Shown piece by piece: positions 9,050 through 19,929 of a stretch of DNA of 64,000 nucleotides; positions within the stretch are counted from its first letter, which is position 1; every line of letters starts with the position of its first letter. A program made the translations under genes and the position numbers. The notes below the pieces were generated by a model. The model worked only from the letters and a program-made list of their open reading frames with translations. It made no database searches and was not told where the DNA came from. This stretch comes from Hermatobates lingyangjiaoensis. Lineage: Eukaryota; Arthropoda; Insecta; Hemiptera; Hermatobatidae. Location: contig JAPFBL010000530.1 in NCBI GenBank assembly GCA_026182355.1, forward strand, positions 1-64,000, in the 5' to 3' direction.

Positions 9050-9182
9050 ACAAGAAAAAGGACGAACACTCACGAATCTCGATAATTTCGGCGTCTTGCC
9101 GTCTTCAGGAGAGTAGAAAGAAAGAAAATAAAAGGAGAAAGAATGAAGGAACGGAGACGTAAATGCGTCCACTGGCCGATGT
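9050..9182 (-). mobile_element. Family E hammerhead element, minus copy
   Basis: Reverse complement of the unit at 5565-5700, ending at the CCACTGGCCGATGTA junction. Found alone, not as an inverted pair. Confidence 0.72.
9077..9112 (-). ncRNA. Hammerhead ribozyme-like motif, family E
   Basis: Minus strand: TCTC/GAGA helix I (four pairs), CTGAAGA (9102-9108), extra C, helix II GGC/GCC, GAA, ATTAT, cleavage base C. The most complete family E copy. Confidence 0.74.
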
Positions 9183-9189
9183 AAACTCA

Positions 9190-9830
9190 TTATTATTATT
9201 ATTATTACATCTCATATTATGTCATTAAATCATTTTAAATTTTTCTATAAAATTATATTTCAGTCGATTTGCTTAAAAAAATCTGTAAGTCATTAAAAAC
9301 CATTTATATAAATTATAAACAAATCCGACAAGTATAGCGGATGACTCATTAGTCCAGGATGAATATTCAGTTTTTATAGCTTTATTTCCATTTCCGGTAA
9401 TTGAAATTTCACGAGCAAACAGGTGCGTGTAGTGCAAATGGTTTTAATCTAAACAGATAATGCTTCAATTAATTAATTAGTTCATAGTCTTTGCATTTCG
9501 TTTTTATTCTATTTTTACTTCTTATTATTATTTAATTATTTTACTTTTTATCATTTATTTTATTTCATTTATTTAATATTATTATTATTATTATTATTAT
9601 TTGTATTCTCAATATTATAATAAGCTATATTTATATGTTATTTATTTTTTATTAGAGCTTAGTCATAATTTTATTTTGTTTATTACAGCTTAGTACTTAA
9701 TTTTTATTTTTTATTGCAGCTTAGTCCTTAACTTTTTTTTTTAATTATTTCCTATGTTCAACTCTCTGTTTATCTTTTATTTCATATTCACTATTCTATA
9801 GTTAATTTTAAATTGATTCTTATATACCTT
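9190..9830. other. Very AT-rich sequence with ATT/TTA tracts
   Basis: Short (TTA)n runs at 9188-9207 and 9578-9600, and three diverged repeats of TTAGAGCTTAGTCATAATTTT (9653, 9685, 9715). No gene. Confidence 0.6.
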
Positions 9831-9839
9831 TTTCTCTGT

Positions 9840-10030
9840 TAGTGGGCTCGTTTGTCGTAACCTTGTTGGTCTCAAACCGCCTCTGTACCAGTGCGCTTGG
9901 TTTTCCTCTCTTATCTCTCCTGAAAAAAGTTCAAAACGAAAATTAGAGATTGTAATTGTACACTGTAAGTGAATGTTTTTAATTTCTATATGTTTCTCCA
10001 GCTACATTTATACGTTTATTTGTAGGTCGT
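9840..10030 (+). mobile_element. Family A element, plus arm
   Basis: Diverged copy of the 365-570 segment: GTGGGCTCGTTTGTCGTAACC, CCAGTGCGCTTGG, then the ribozyme-like motif and a shared downstream part. No inverted partner arm. Confidence 0.65.
9916..9949 (+). ncRNA. Family A motif with G8 mutated
   Basis: TCTC, CTGAAAA (G8 to A without a matching C3 change), decayed helix II, GAA 9938-9940, AATT, A, GAGA. Predicted inactive. Confidence 0.5.
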
Positions 10031-10089
10031 ATTTTCATGGAAAAAGTACATACCATAGTTGACTGCCGTCCCTCCGTCAATTCACTTCT

Positions 10090-10129
10090 TCTCCTGAAAA
10101 CGACCGCCATTACGCTCGAAATATTGAAA
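10090..10129 (+). ncRNA. Family I motif with G8 mutated
   Basis: CTGAAAA 10094-10100, extra C, GACCG.../...GCTC helix II with a mismatch, GAA 10118-10120, palindrome ATAT 10121-10124, T, GAAAAG. Followed by a (TA)n tract at 10180-10206. Confidence 0.45.
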
Positions 10130-10298
10130 AGTGAGTCTTTGTTATGTTTCAGTCTATTTGTCACAGTTTATTTTAAGTATAAATATATATATATATATAT
10201 ATATATCGCGCAGTTAAATTAAACGGTCCAACGGACTTTTTAAATAAATAAAGGAATCAAAACGGAAGTGACACAGAGATAGAAATAGGTATAAACCA

Positions 10299-10332
10299 CT
10301 TTTATATTTCAACAATCGTCGTCATCAGGAGG
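10299..10332 (-). ncRNA. Hammerhead ribozyme-like motif, family I
   Basis: Minus strand: CCTC upstream, CTGATGA (10322-10328), extra C, helix II GAC/GTT with loop GATT, GAA 10308-10310, ATAT 10304-10307, A. Helix I is short. Confidence 0.62.
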
Positions 10333-10383
10333 TAAAAGTCTCTAAGGAAGGAGTCGCCGTTCTGCCTTCCTGAGGATTCTTCG

Positions 10384-10417
10384 CCTCCTGAAGACGATGA
10401 TCGTCGAAATATAGAAG
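10384..10417 (+). ncRNA. Hammerhead ribozyme-like motif, family I
   Basis: CCTC 10384-10387 against GAAG 10414-10417 (three of four pairs), CTGAAGA 10388-10394, extra C, helix II region GATGATCGTC, GAA 10406-10408, ATAT 10409-10412, cleavage base A 10413. Confidence 0.64.
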
Positions 10418-10499
10418 TGACATACAATATACATTGAATTTATTTTATATGAAATCTATATTTAGTTTAAATTTAGAGCATGTCATTAGTTTTTAACTA

Positions 10500-11900
10500 T
10501 TTAGTTTGTAACACGAGCAAGGTACACCATTGTAGTATATAAACCTGAACAAGGCACACCACTCTAGTATGTCAACCAGAACAAGGTATACTACTCGCTT
10601 ATATAAACCCGAACAAGGTACACCAGTCTAGTATGTCAATCTGTTTTGATCGCTGTGCACCCTAGCTTTCCAGCCATTTACACCATTAGATCAAATCAGG
10701 CCGACGATTTAACGTGTTACCCTTTTTATCACCTCCAAGTTTAGCCACCCAAACTTGGGGTGTCCGAGGTGGACCTCGCGGAGGCGGGCAGCACGATTCT
10801 ACGTCACAAATTAGACCAATATAAACATTCGCGCAATTATACCAGGGGGGGGGGGGGGCGAGAAAACAATAACACGACAGTTATACCCCCGGTGTTAAAG
10901 TGGCTCATTTACCTCACTACCAAATTCTTCACTACAATGTTACGCCAGACATGAGGTTGTAAACGTTCTCTTTTTTCTTCCCACATCGTAGATGTACTGG
11001 AGATATGCCTTCGAATATTGTCCTTTAAACGACACTTCGTAGAGCTCGCTTACCTCATCGCCAGTTATCATCTCAACCTTCATCCTTTTATACGAGTATC
11101 GGAGGCACTCGTCAATCACATTCTGAATCGTCTTGGGGTCTAGTATGTCAACCCGAACAAGGCGGACCATCGCGTATATAAACCCGAACAAGCTACACCA
11201 CTCTAGTATATCAACCCGAACAAGGTATATCAACCACTCTAGTATGTCAACCCGAACAAGGCACACCACCGCGTATATCAACCCGAACAAGGTATATCAA
11301 CCATTCTAGTATGTCAACCCGAACAAGGCGCACCACCGCGTATATAAACCCGAAGAAGGTATATCAACCACTCTAGTATATCAACCCAAACAAGGCTCAC
11401 CACTCTAATATGTCAACTCGAACAAGGCTCACCACTCTAGTAAATCACCCGAGCAAGGTATATCAACCACTCTAGTATGTCAACCCGAACAAGGCACGCC
11501 TCAGCGTATATCAACCCGAACAAGGTATATCAACCACTCTAGTATGTCAACCCGAACAAGGCACACCACCGCGTATATCAACCACTCTAGTATGTCAACC
11601 CTAACAAGGCGCACCACCGCGTATATAAACCCGAACAAGGCACACCACTCTAGTATATTAACCCAAACAAGGCTCACCACTCTAGTATGTCAACTCGAAC
11701 AAGACACACCACTCGCGTATATAAACCCAAACAAGTACACCACTCTAGTATGTCAACCCGAACAAGGCACACCATCGCGTATATAAACCCGAAGAAGCTA
11801 CACCACTCTAGTATATCAACCCGAACAAAGCACACCACTCTAGTATATCAACCCGAACAAAGCACACCACTCTAGTATATCAACCCGAACAAAGTTATAA
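10500..11900. repeat. Irregular ~30-40 bp repeat field (CCCGAACAAGG motif)
   Basis: Dozens of variants of CAACCCGAACAAGG followed by CACACCACTCTAG or ACCACCGCGTATAT, in 30-45 bp units. The array is interrupted at about 10640-11145 by unrelated sequence (G run, dispersed module, coding-like remnant). Open frames inside translate the repeat. Confidence 0.88.
10949..11145 (-). pseudogene. Possible coding remnant, unknown family
   Basis: A minus-strand frame of about 65 codons that is not repeat-derived (residues include TIQNVIDECLRYSY and SKAYLQYIYDVGRKK). It continues into the satellite at its N-terminal side, so any original start is gone. Composition looks protein-like, but I cannot name a family and no neighbouring exon is visible. 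Confidence 0.3.
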
Positions 11901-11904
11901 GTTC

Positions 11905-12500
11905 ACCCGACATACAACGTACAGCTATTTTCACACCTTTCTAGATGAAAATACTTACTAATCATGACTAATATTGACTAAAATTCCTCCAAATCATTAA
12001 ATTTGAAACAGGTATTTTGAGGTTAGTTGGACCATGATCCAAAGATCATTCTCTGATTAAGCTAAATGTAAGTTGAGTTGGTGAACATACACAGGTGTAC
12101 ATAGAGCAGTTCAAAGGAGTTTCTAAATACACCATTACTCTCAGTAATCTTCCAGGATTAAGTAAATTTTAGCTTACTAGACAAGAGGAGGAATATTATT
12201 CTTGTAAGACAGGCAAACATATCGGTGTAACTCTGAGAACAGGCATAAATCTCTTCGGAATTAGGGCGCTTTCCTATCCAATCAAACATGTTCTACAGAA
12301 ATAAATAATTCCCTACAATAAATTAAAACAAGATTTCAATGCATATAAATACAAATCTACAAAAGAAATAAACTTTTCTAATTCTATGAATTTTAAAGTC
12401 CTTTAAATCAAAACCTCTGCAATGTAAAGAATGTTATTTATTTATTTTTTTTTTAAACAAATAATTGAAAGTTATCAAAAAATATTGAATTTAAAAAATT
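11905..12500. other. AT-rich spacer
   Basis: No clear feature; short phrases such as AGTCTAGGAGTAATATTC-like are faintly shared with 1000-1080. Confidence 0.4.
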
Positions 12501-12519
12501 TTATGTCTTATCCAAAAAT

Positions 12520-13700
12520 ACTCTCTATTAAAAATGTATAATTTTCGAAATAAAATAAATTTTCCCCCTTTATTCTTGAAAACTTTTGGAATTGATTTAC
12601 ATTTACTCTATAACAAAATAATTGAAAATCAAAAAATCGGATACTTCATCTCAAAATATTTTTAAATTGGTAATGTCCAGTTTTCCTCCCATAATTCTTT
12701 TATGGAAACTCTTTTATACTCAATCCTTTCTATCAAAATACTTTTAAATTTATTATATTGAATTCTTATCTGGAAATAATTTTGATTTGATTACATTCAA
12801 TTTTTGTTATGTTGACAGTTTTGAATTGAACATGATTAGTTCTTTATCTTAAAATACTTTCAAATTCATTTTATTCAACCTATTATTTCTAAATACTTTT
12901 TTTTTTAAATTTAATATAATTAAATTATTATTATTAAAAATAATAATGATACGGAGTTCTGGGGCATGGAATATGGTAGATGGCCTAGTCAGAACATTTA
13001 TTGACTACGAAAAAGCGATACTTGGAAGATCTAGAAGGATAATAAAGCAAGTTTGCCTCACCTAAGGTAAGCTACAACCAAGCCTGAAGTAATGTGGAAA
13101 ACAGTTCCAGGCTAGGTCCTAGGTGAAAAAGGGGGTGTTTTAGTTGGTAGTCTGGTTTATCTGGGAGCCCAGCACTATGTGCGTAAATGCATTTCACCTC
13201 CCTACCCAAAAAAAAAAAAAAATTATTAAAAATAATAACTTTTAAATGAATAATGTTTTAGTTTTTAACCAAAATTAATTTATGATGCAAAGTTTAGTTC
13301 TGTATTGTAAAATACATTTGTTTAAAAATTTCAATTCATTCACTCAAAATACTTTTGGATTGCTTGTAATCAATACTTTTTGTCAAAATAATTTTGAATG
13401 ATTATATCGAATTCTCATCTAGAAAGAATTTGGAATGATTATATCGAATTCTTATCTAGAAATAATTTTGAATGATTATATTGAATTCTTATCTAGAAAA
13501 AATTTTGAATGATTATATTGAATTCTTATCTGGAAATATTTTGGAATGATTATATCGAATTCTTATCTAGAAAGAATTTTGATTTAATTATATTCAGATT
13601 TTTTCTGTTGACATACTTATTCCTTTGTCCTTAAATACTGTCGAATTAATTATATTAAATTGCTTCTCTTAAAATACCGTCTTTTTCAGAAAATAGGAAA
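12520..13700. repeat. Diverged ~45-bp AT-rich tandem repeat
   Basis: Variants of GATTATATCGAATTCTTATCTAGAAA recur; the freshest units are at 13390-13590. The array is interrupted by the retroposon at 12947-13221. Confidence 0.75.
12947..13221 (+). mobile_element. 5'-truncated poly-A retroposon with 17-bp TSD
   Basis: A 275-bp insert ends in a pure A run and is flanked by perfect copies of ATTATTAAAAATAATAA (12930-12946 and 13222-13238). The 3' part (GGGAGCCCAGCACTATG, TTTCACCTCCCTACCC) looks like a LINE 3' untranslated end. It lies inside the 45-bp repeat field. Confidence 0.85.
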
Positions 13701-13724
13701 CTGTCTTACTATATTTTTAGGTCA

Positions 13725-14225
13725 AAATCCGTGCTAGGGCTTATTCTCGGAGGAGGGCTTCAAGTACATTAAGTAGATTTACATATTTTTGTTCAATATT
13801 TATTTACAGAAATTTAAATTTATTCGATTACAGTCATGTCATCTTTCTGGAACATCTTCATAAATTATAAAAAAATTGGAATTCCGTTCTGATTTTCCTC
13901 CAAATCTATTTCCTGTAGAATCATTAGTCTGAATCTCTCATGTCGTGGAATATAGCTGTGGTTAAATTAATACTTCTTGTCTAAGTAGCCTCTTTGAAAC
14001 GAACTTTACAAGTAAATAAGGAATTTTTCGGAATATTTTGTTCCAAAGAATTCTCTGAAATACTACGACAGCTAGAAATACCTACTACATTCAACAGCAA
14101 TTTTTTAACGAATTATATTTTTCACATTATTAGGGCCTATTTTCAGGGGAGAGCTTATAGTCCAAAACTTCCCGAAAATCATGCTAGGACTTATTTTCGG
14201 GGGATGTCTTATTTTCGGAAAAATA
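13725..14225. repeat. Sequence with repeated CTAGGGCTTATTTTCGGGGGA-type blocks
   Basis: Related blocks at 13733-13762, 14130-14152, 14176-14200 and 14203-14222. Such blocks occur at ends of dispersed DNA elements, but boundaries cannot be fixed. The overlapping open frame has no recognised domain. Confidence 0.45.
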
Positions 14226-14229
14226 AACC

Positions 14230-15390
14230 ACTTGTAAATTGATAATTTGGAAATAAATTTTCAAATCTCTTATCTCATTTCTTATCAGTAAATAGTTCTG
14301 AATTGTAAATATTCAATTGTTTATCCCAAAATAACTCCCTACTATAAATTCAAAATAATTATGGTATTTTAAAAATATTCATTTGCTATGTTAATAAAAG
14401 TTGCGATATACGTGAACACAAAAGAAGAAACAAAAAAAAAACCAGAATTATAAATATTTCAAATGATAAATAAATTATATAAATAACAAAGGTAAAATAA
14501 ATATAATAAATATAATAAAACGATCGGTAGAGATGAATAATTGTCCAGTCAGCAATTATAATGAACTCGGGCTTGCGTAATTAGCATGACCAAACAAAAA
14601 GAGACGAACTGTATCACAAAACACAACTCATTAATATTGATTAACAGAAATATTTCCACAATTTACTATTTTTGTATAAAGTTGATTTGTTTCATTTTCT
14701 GTATCGTTCATTTTAAGTTTAAGAGAACAAAGATGTTTGTCGAAAACAGGTCAGTAAAATCGCTCTTTTTTTTTTTTTTTTTTTAATTAAGTAAAAGGTT
14801 GGCTTTCACTGTCCGTTGTCTTCATTGAATAATGCATCAGACGTTTTCTTTTAACTTTCAATCTATCCACTTAGTTGGTTCTTTTTATCTTTTATTTTTA
14901 ATAGCAATTTGTACAACTAAACACAACTGACTATTTTGGTTTCCTTTTATAGTTGATTAAATTAGTTTTCAGTTTTTTTTTTTGGTTTTGTTCATCACTT
15001 TGAGGGACGTAATTTTTGCCACTTGTGTATAATATAGCTGATGCAGGGCTGCCATCCCTTGGGAATTTTCCCAAAATCTTAGGATCTACTTTAGTAATTT
15101 GCCGAAATCTTTGGATTTTTGAATGTTTTTAGCTACTTTATATGATTTTCAATTAATTATAGTATGTACTAACATGAACTGACTGTACTTTATGTTTAAA
15201 GAATAGTTTTTAATACAAATAAAGAAACTTAATTGCTTCATCTTCCTGACTCGTCCTACACTCATATTAAACATGTTCATTTTGGATTAATCAATGAGTC
15301 ACTTGTGTTTTATACACAATCATCAATATCTTGAGTTTTCAACTCTGAAAATGCCACTTCAATTATATCGATGTTTCAATTCTCACTATG
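14230..15390. other. AT-rich spacer
   Basis: Poly-T at 14764-14784 and scattered AT-rich sequence; no gene or complete element seen. Confidence 0.45.
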
Positions 15391-15392
15391 AA

Positions 15393-15655
15393 AATTGGCC
15401 CTTTGTGATAACACACTGAACAATCTACATTGGAAATCCTAAATTAAAGCCTAATTGAACTGTATTTAGAGTAGAGATCTTTAACAAGTGCCTGACATCA
15501 TACAGGCTCGGGACCGACGGCTTAACGCCTTCTCCAATAAACTATGTATTCAGATTTATTCAATTTAATAAATAAATCTAGGATCAGAATGAGTATTGAA
15601 CCCTAAAACTACTTGTCTAGAGGCGAGCACGTGTCACTGGGCTACCCTGACCACT
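15393..15655 (-). mobile_element. tRNA-derived SINE, diverged copy
   Basis: Reads tail-to-head on the plus strand: GGCCCTTTGTGATAAC, TTTAACAAGTGCCTGACATC, GGCTCGGGACCGACGG, then a damaged tRNA-like head ending near GGGCTACCCTGACC. Confidence 0.75.
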
Positions 15656-15774
15656 CACAAATGGTTTATAAAAACAATAAGTTCCGAACACCTAGAGTTT
15701 GGAATCTGCATTCGTCAGATTGCATAAAAAAAATTCTAAAAAACCTGAGAACATTTATAATTAATTTATAATTT

Positions 15775-16110
15775 TGGGCCAGGTTAGCTCAGTGGTTAAC
15801 ATACTCGTCTCTGAACTGGTAGGACCGGGGCTCGATCCCCACCTGGCCCTCGATTTATTCATGTGGGAGGTGAATAAACGTGAGCACGTCGTCCCACAGA
15901 AAAGGACGTTAAAACGTCGGTCCCGAGCCTGTACGATGTCAGGCACTCGTTAAAGATCCCTACTCTAAATACACTTGAGTTAGGCAAAATTTAAGACTCC
16001 CACTGTAGAATCAATCTTCACTGTGTGGTATCACAAAGGGCCAATGCTCGGCCTACGTTTGTTCCCTACGTAGTCACCACTGCAACCTTACCTAAGCTAA
16101 CCTAATTTAT
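15775..16110 (+). mobile_element. tRNA-derived SINE, near full length
   Basis: The head folds like a tRNA: GGCCAGG pairs with CCTGGCC as acceptor stem, A box TAGCTCAGTGG, B box GGCTCGATCCC. The body holds GGACGTTAAAACGTCGGTCCC and CCTGTACGATGTCAGGCACTCG; the tail is CCTAAGCTAACCTAA. Flanking AATTTATAATT-type sequence on both sides is a likely target duplication. Probably transcribed by RNA polymerase III when active. Confidence 0.88.
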
Positions 16111-16114
16111 AATT

Positions 16115-16640
16115 GATTTTTAAAAAAAATGATTGAGAATCTGTGAAACATATCTTTGAAATACAAAAAGTTAAGGGGTTTCGAATTAAAACTATAATTG
16201 TAAGTAATAAATGTTGGGTATAATATTTCAATTATAATTAGCCAATATCAAATTATCCTCATTAAGTGAGAAATTGAGACGACGTAATGACTCTATTAGA
16301 TGACAAATCTATTTTGACTGAATAGACAAACAGATATTTGCAACATTGTCAACGTCTCTGACTTAGTCATTTAGCTTTGTAGTTCTTTAAAACGGAACTA
16401 ATTATATCTTTCATGGAATATTTATTTCTTTTTAAAAATAAGTCGTATAACAAATATAATGATAAAAATTACATCGTATTAATTATGTGAATTCCAACAA
16501 GTCATGAGGTATAAAAAGGGATCTTAAATTAGTTTTTTAAAATGAAGCCAGAACTAATTTCATGAGAATTTGATTTCTCTCGGCTATTTACCTCACGATC
16601 TTTTTTGACACATAATCATTTACTCTAATCTTTTTCCTGT
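16115..16640. other. AT-rich spacer
   Basis: Nothing recognised. Confidence 0.45.
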
Positions 16641-16641
16641 C

Positions 16642-16689
<48 letters not shown>

Positions 16690-16692
<3 letters not shown>

Positions 16693-16815
16693 AAATAAAT
16701 TCAAAACGAAGGAAACACACAGAAAGACACAGACATAACTCACATCGATATTTCGACCATCGTCGTCATCAGGAGGTGCGAAGAGCGAAGAGTCCCGCAG
16801 GAAGACAGGGCGGTA

Positions 16816-16822
<7 letters not shown>
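16690..16822 (-). mobile_element. Family I element, single arm between TA tracts
   Basis: Bounded by long (TA)n at 16645-16689 and 16818-16846. Contains the AAACACACAGAAAGACACAG arm and one motif. Confidence 0.68.
16743..16776 (-). ncRNA. Hammerhead ribozyme-like motif, family I
   Basis: Minus strand: CCTC, CTGATGA (16766-16772), extra C, GAC/GTC helix II with loop GATG, GAA 16752-16754, ATAT 16748-16751, cleavage base C 16747, GATG. Confidence 0.66.
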
Positions 16823-16846
<24 letters not shown>

Positions 16847-17055
16847 GACCAAACCACAATATGAAATGGGAAAAGAAGACCAAGATCTTTCAACAGTAAC
16901 AAGCAGTATTCATCAGAGTCGACTCTGACTCTGACTCTGACTTCGTCAGGCTCTAACGAAGACCGCTTGTTACGTTGGAAGATCTTAGTCTTGTTTTCCC
17001 ATTTTCTTATTGTGGTTTGATCATTTTTTGTTATTTCACGTGTTTATGTGAAATC

Positions 17056-17060
<5 letters not shown>
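16847..17060. mobile_element. Family F foldback with decayed right arm
   Basis: Arms match other F elements; the centre has a tandem CTCTGA repeat (16920-16945). Flanked by TA tracts on both sides. Confidence 0.78.
16878..16920 (-). ncRNA. Hammerhead ribozyme-like motif, family F
   Basis: Minus strand: GACT, CTGATGA (16910-16916), helix II weakened, GAA, AGATCT (16883-16888), T. The matching plus motif at about 16949-16990 has core CTAACGA and is dead. Confidence 0.62.
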
Positions 17061-17088
<28 letters not shown>

Positions 17089-17389
17089 TGAGGTAAAATG
17101 GATAAACCAACAAAAGTTATTAACTGTATATATTATATATTATTATACATTATATATTTTATATTAATTTTTTTTTTAAGTTTATTACATTTGCCTGCGT
17201 AGTCAGTTTGACAATTTAATTTGACAATTTTTTTTATTTGAATTATGCGTGTTTTTTTTCAACAAAAATCTGTTATTTTTCTTTGGTGACGACTGTATTT
17301 GTACACGAGTACTGTAATAAAAGAAAAGTTTGGGACTAATAATAGCAGTTTAAAATTATTTGATTGTAATTTTATAAAAATAAATAATT

Positions 17390-17560
17390 TTGATGATATT
17401 CTGGTTTTTTGAATGTTAAGGGATTATCAATGGCTAGCGTGTTGTTGGGGGGGGGGGGGGGGGGGGGGGGTAAATCTTGATGATTGCCCCGGGCGGTAAA
17501 AATAGTTGTTTCGCCACTGCTATAGATTTTTAAAATACAAAGGCAGTTGGGGTTGCATTG
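17390..17560 (-). repeat. Dispersed repeat end (CGCCCGGGGC module) with G run
   Basis: The minus strand reads GTGGCGAAACAACTATTTTTACCGCCCGGGGC, a module also found at about 42650-42770 (minus), 43995-44045 (plus) and 44163-44240 (plus). Likely a DNA-transposon end. Confidence 0.55.
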
Positions 17561-17696
17561 TTCAAAGATAATGCTTTGAAGAAAGCAAAAGGGGATTATA
17601 CGTGAAACATTACAACTGAAAACAATTGCGAGCGTTTTCAACTTGACTGTTATATCAAAGATTGGATCCTGCTTTGGTTTCCTTTATACTAGAACT

Positions 17697-17790
17697 TCTC
17701 AATGGGGGTGAAATTCACCCCTAGGGATGAATTTTTTGGGTTTTTAAGGAGTGATTTATTACCACAGTAAGTTTACAGAGTGAGGAAAGC
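17697..17790 (+). repeat. TE-end sequence at the edge of the 59-bp satellite
   Basis: GAACTTCTCAATGGGGGTGAAATTCACCCC also occurs at 26718-26760 and reverse-complemented at about 42430-42480 and 43555-43610, each with one copy of the satellite monomer. Confidence 0.7.
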
Positions 17791-19570
17791 TATTATAGGT
17801 TTTCAGGGGGTGAATTATGACCACAATAAGTTTACAGAGTGAGGAAAGCTATTATAGGTTTTCAGGGGGTGAATTGTGACCACAGTAAGTTTACAGAGTG
17901 AGGAAAGCTATTATAGGTTTCCAGGGGGTGAATTATGACCACAGTAAGTTTACAGAGTGAGGAAAACTATTATGGGTTTTCAGGGGGTGAATTTTGACCA
18001 CAGTAAGTTTACAGAGTGAGGAAAGCTATTATAGGTTTTCAGGGGGTGACTTATGACCACAGTCAGTTTACAGAGTGAGGAAAGCTATTATAGGTTTTCA
18101 GGGGGTGAATTATGACCACAGTAAGTTTACAGAGTGAGGAAAGCTATTATAGGTTTTCAGGGGTGAATTATGACCACAGTAAGTTTACAGAGTGAGGAAA
18201 GCTATTATAGGTTTTCAGGGGTGAATTATGACCACAGTAAGTTTACAGAGTGAGGAAAGCTATTATAGGTTTTCAGGGGGTGAATTATGACCACAGTCAG
18301 TTTACAGAGTGAGGAAAGCTATTATAGGTTTTCAGGGGGTGAATTATGACCACAGTAAGTTTACAGAGTGAGGAAAGCTATTATAGGTTTTCAGGGGGTG
18401 AATTATGACCACAGTAAGTTTACAGAGTGAGGAAAGCTATTATAGGTTTTCAGGGGGTGAATTATGACCACAGTAAGTTTACAGAGTGAGGAAAGCTATT
18501 ATAGGTTTTCAGGGGGTGAATTATGACCACAGTCAGTTTACAGAGTGAGGAAAGCTATTATAGGTTTTCAGGGTGTGAATTATGACCACTGTAAGTTTAC
18601 ACTGTGAGGAAAGCTATTATACGTTTTCAGGAGGTGAATTATAACCACAGTAAGTTTACAGAGTGAGGAAAGCTATTATAGGTTTTCAGGGGGTGAATTA
18701 TGACCTCAGTAAGTTTACAGAGTGTGGACAGCTATTATAGGTTTTCAGAGGGTGAATTATGACCACAGTAAGTTTACAGAGTGAGGAAAGCTATTATACG
18801 TTTTCAGGAGGTGAATTATAACCACAGTAAGTTTACAGAGTGAGGAAAGCTATTATACGTTTTCAGGAGGTGAATTATAACCACAGTAAGTTTACAGAGT
18901 GAGGAAAGCTATTATACGTTTTCAGAAGGTGAATTATGACCTCAGTAAGTTTACAGAGTGAGGAAAGCTATTATACGTTTTCAGGAGGTGAAATATGACC
19001 TCAGTAAGTTTACAGAGTGAGGAAAGCTATTATACGTTTTCAGGAGGTGAAATATGACCTCAGTAAGTTTACAGAGTGAGGAAAGCTATTATACGTTTTC
19101 AGGAGGTGAATTATAACCACAGTAAGTTTACAGAGTGAGGAAAGCTATTATACGTTTTCAGGAGGTGAATTATAACCACAGTAAGTTTACAGAGTGAGGA
19201 AAGCTATTATACGTTTTCAGAAGGTGAATTATGACCTCAGTAAGTTTACAGAGTGAGGAAAGCTATTATACGTTTTCAGAAGGTGAATTATGACCTCAGT
19301 AAGTTTACAGAGTGAGGAAAGCTATTATACGTTTTCAGAAGGTGAAATATGACCACAGTAAGTTTACAGAGTGAGGAAAGCTATTATACGTTTTCAGGAG
19401 GTGAAATATGACCTCAGTAAGTTTACAGAGTGAGGAAAGCTATTATACGTTTTCAGGAGGTGAATTATAACCACAGTAAGTTTACACAGTGAGGAAAGCT
19501 ATTATACGTTTTCAGAAGGTGAATTATGACCTCAGTAAGTTTACAGAGTGAGGAAAGCTATTATAGGTTT
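17790..19570 (+). repeat. 59-bp satellite array, about 30 copies
   Basis: Unit: TATAGGTTTTCAGGGGGTGA, ATTATGACCACAGTAAGTTT, ACAGAGTGAGGAAAGCTAT. The left two-thirds are mainly the GGTTTTCAGGGGG form. The right third is mainly CGTTTTCAGGAGG or CAGAAGG with GACCTCAG, showing stepwise local amplification of sub-variants. Confidence 0.95.
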
Positions 19571-19734
19571 TGACCTCTTAATTTTTAAATTAAAAAAAAA
19601 ATATGATTGCATTAAATTTTATATATATGCATATTGTTAATACTACTGAGGTTAGTATGATTTATATCAGAAATATTATATTATATAGATATTATATTAT
19701 TTATTATATTTTATTATATAAATATTTTATTTAA

Positions 19735-19925
19735 AAAACCGTCATACCTCGTAAGATGATCATGGAGTCGTTGGAGCACTTTCGGACGTTGTCCATCTTC
19801 GATCGCAACAAACCTACTGTCGTTTTGTTTGTTACGATCAGTAGGTTTGTTGCGATCGACGATGGACAACGTCCGAAAGCGCTCCAACGACTCCATGATC
19901 ATCTTACGAGGTATGACGGTTTTTC
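19735..19925. mobile_element. Foldback with AGCGCT motif (family B2)
   Basis: Long nearly perfect inverted repeat, outer ends ACCGTCATACCTCGTAAGATG and its complement. The arm ends resemble family B (TACCGTCTTACCTCGTAC). A deleted relative lies at 27255-27360, again after CACTGAGGTTAGTATGATTTATAT (19646 and 27222). Confidence 0.82.
19849..19889 (+). ncRNA. Hammerhead-like variant, family B2
   Basis: GTTG upstream, TCGACGA (19856-19862), extra T, helix II GGAC/GTCC with loop AAC, GAA 19875-19877, palindrome AGCGCT 19878-19883, C, CAACG. Helix I GTTG/CAAC is possible only if CGA before the core is bulged, and U4 is changed. The minus mate (19769-19808) has TCGAAGA and AGTGCT. Confidence 0.45.
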
Positions 19926-19929
19926 TGAT

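Larger units (their letters stand above)
10207..10435. mobile_element. Family I element, inverted pair
   Basis: Begins at the TA tract with TTAAATTAAACGGTCCAACGG and holds two opposed motifs. The spacer between them contains a second inverted pair (CTCTAAGGAAGGAG and GCCTTCCTGAGGATTC). Same family as 57995-58215. Confidence 0.72.

Noticed and set aside
15660..15735. Another CTGACGA/GGAAC motif on the minus strand
   Set aside because: CTGACGA is present, but helix II does not pair and GAA plus palindrome are not in register.
15775..15850. Possible genuine tRNA gene
   Set aside because: The tRNA-like head has A and B boxes and a 7-bp acceptor stem, but is followed by the SINE body found in six other copies, so it is a SINE promoter.
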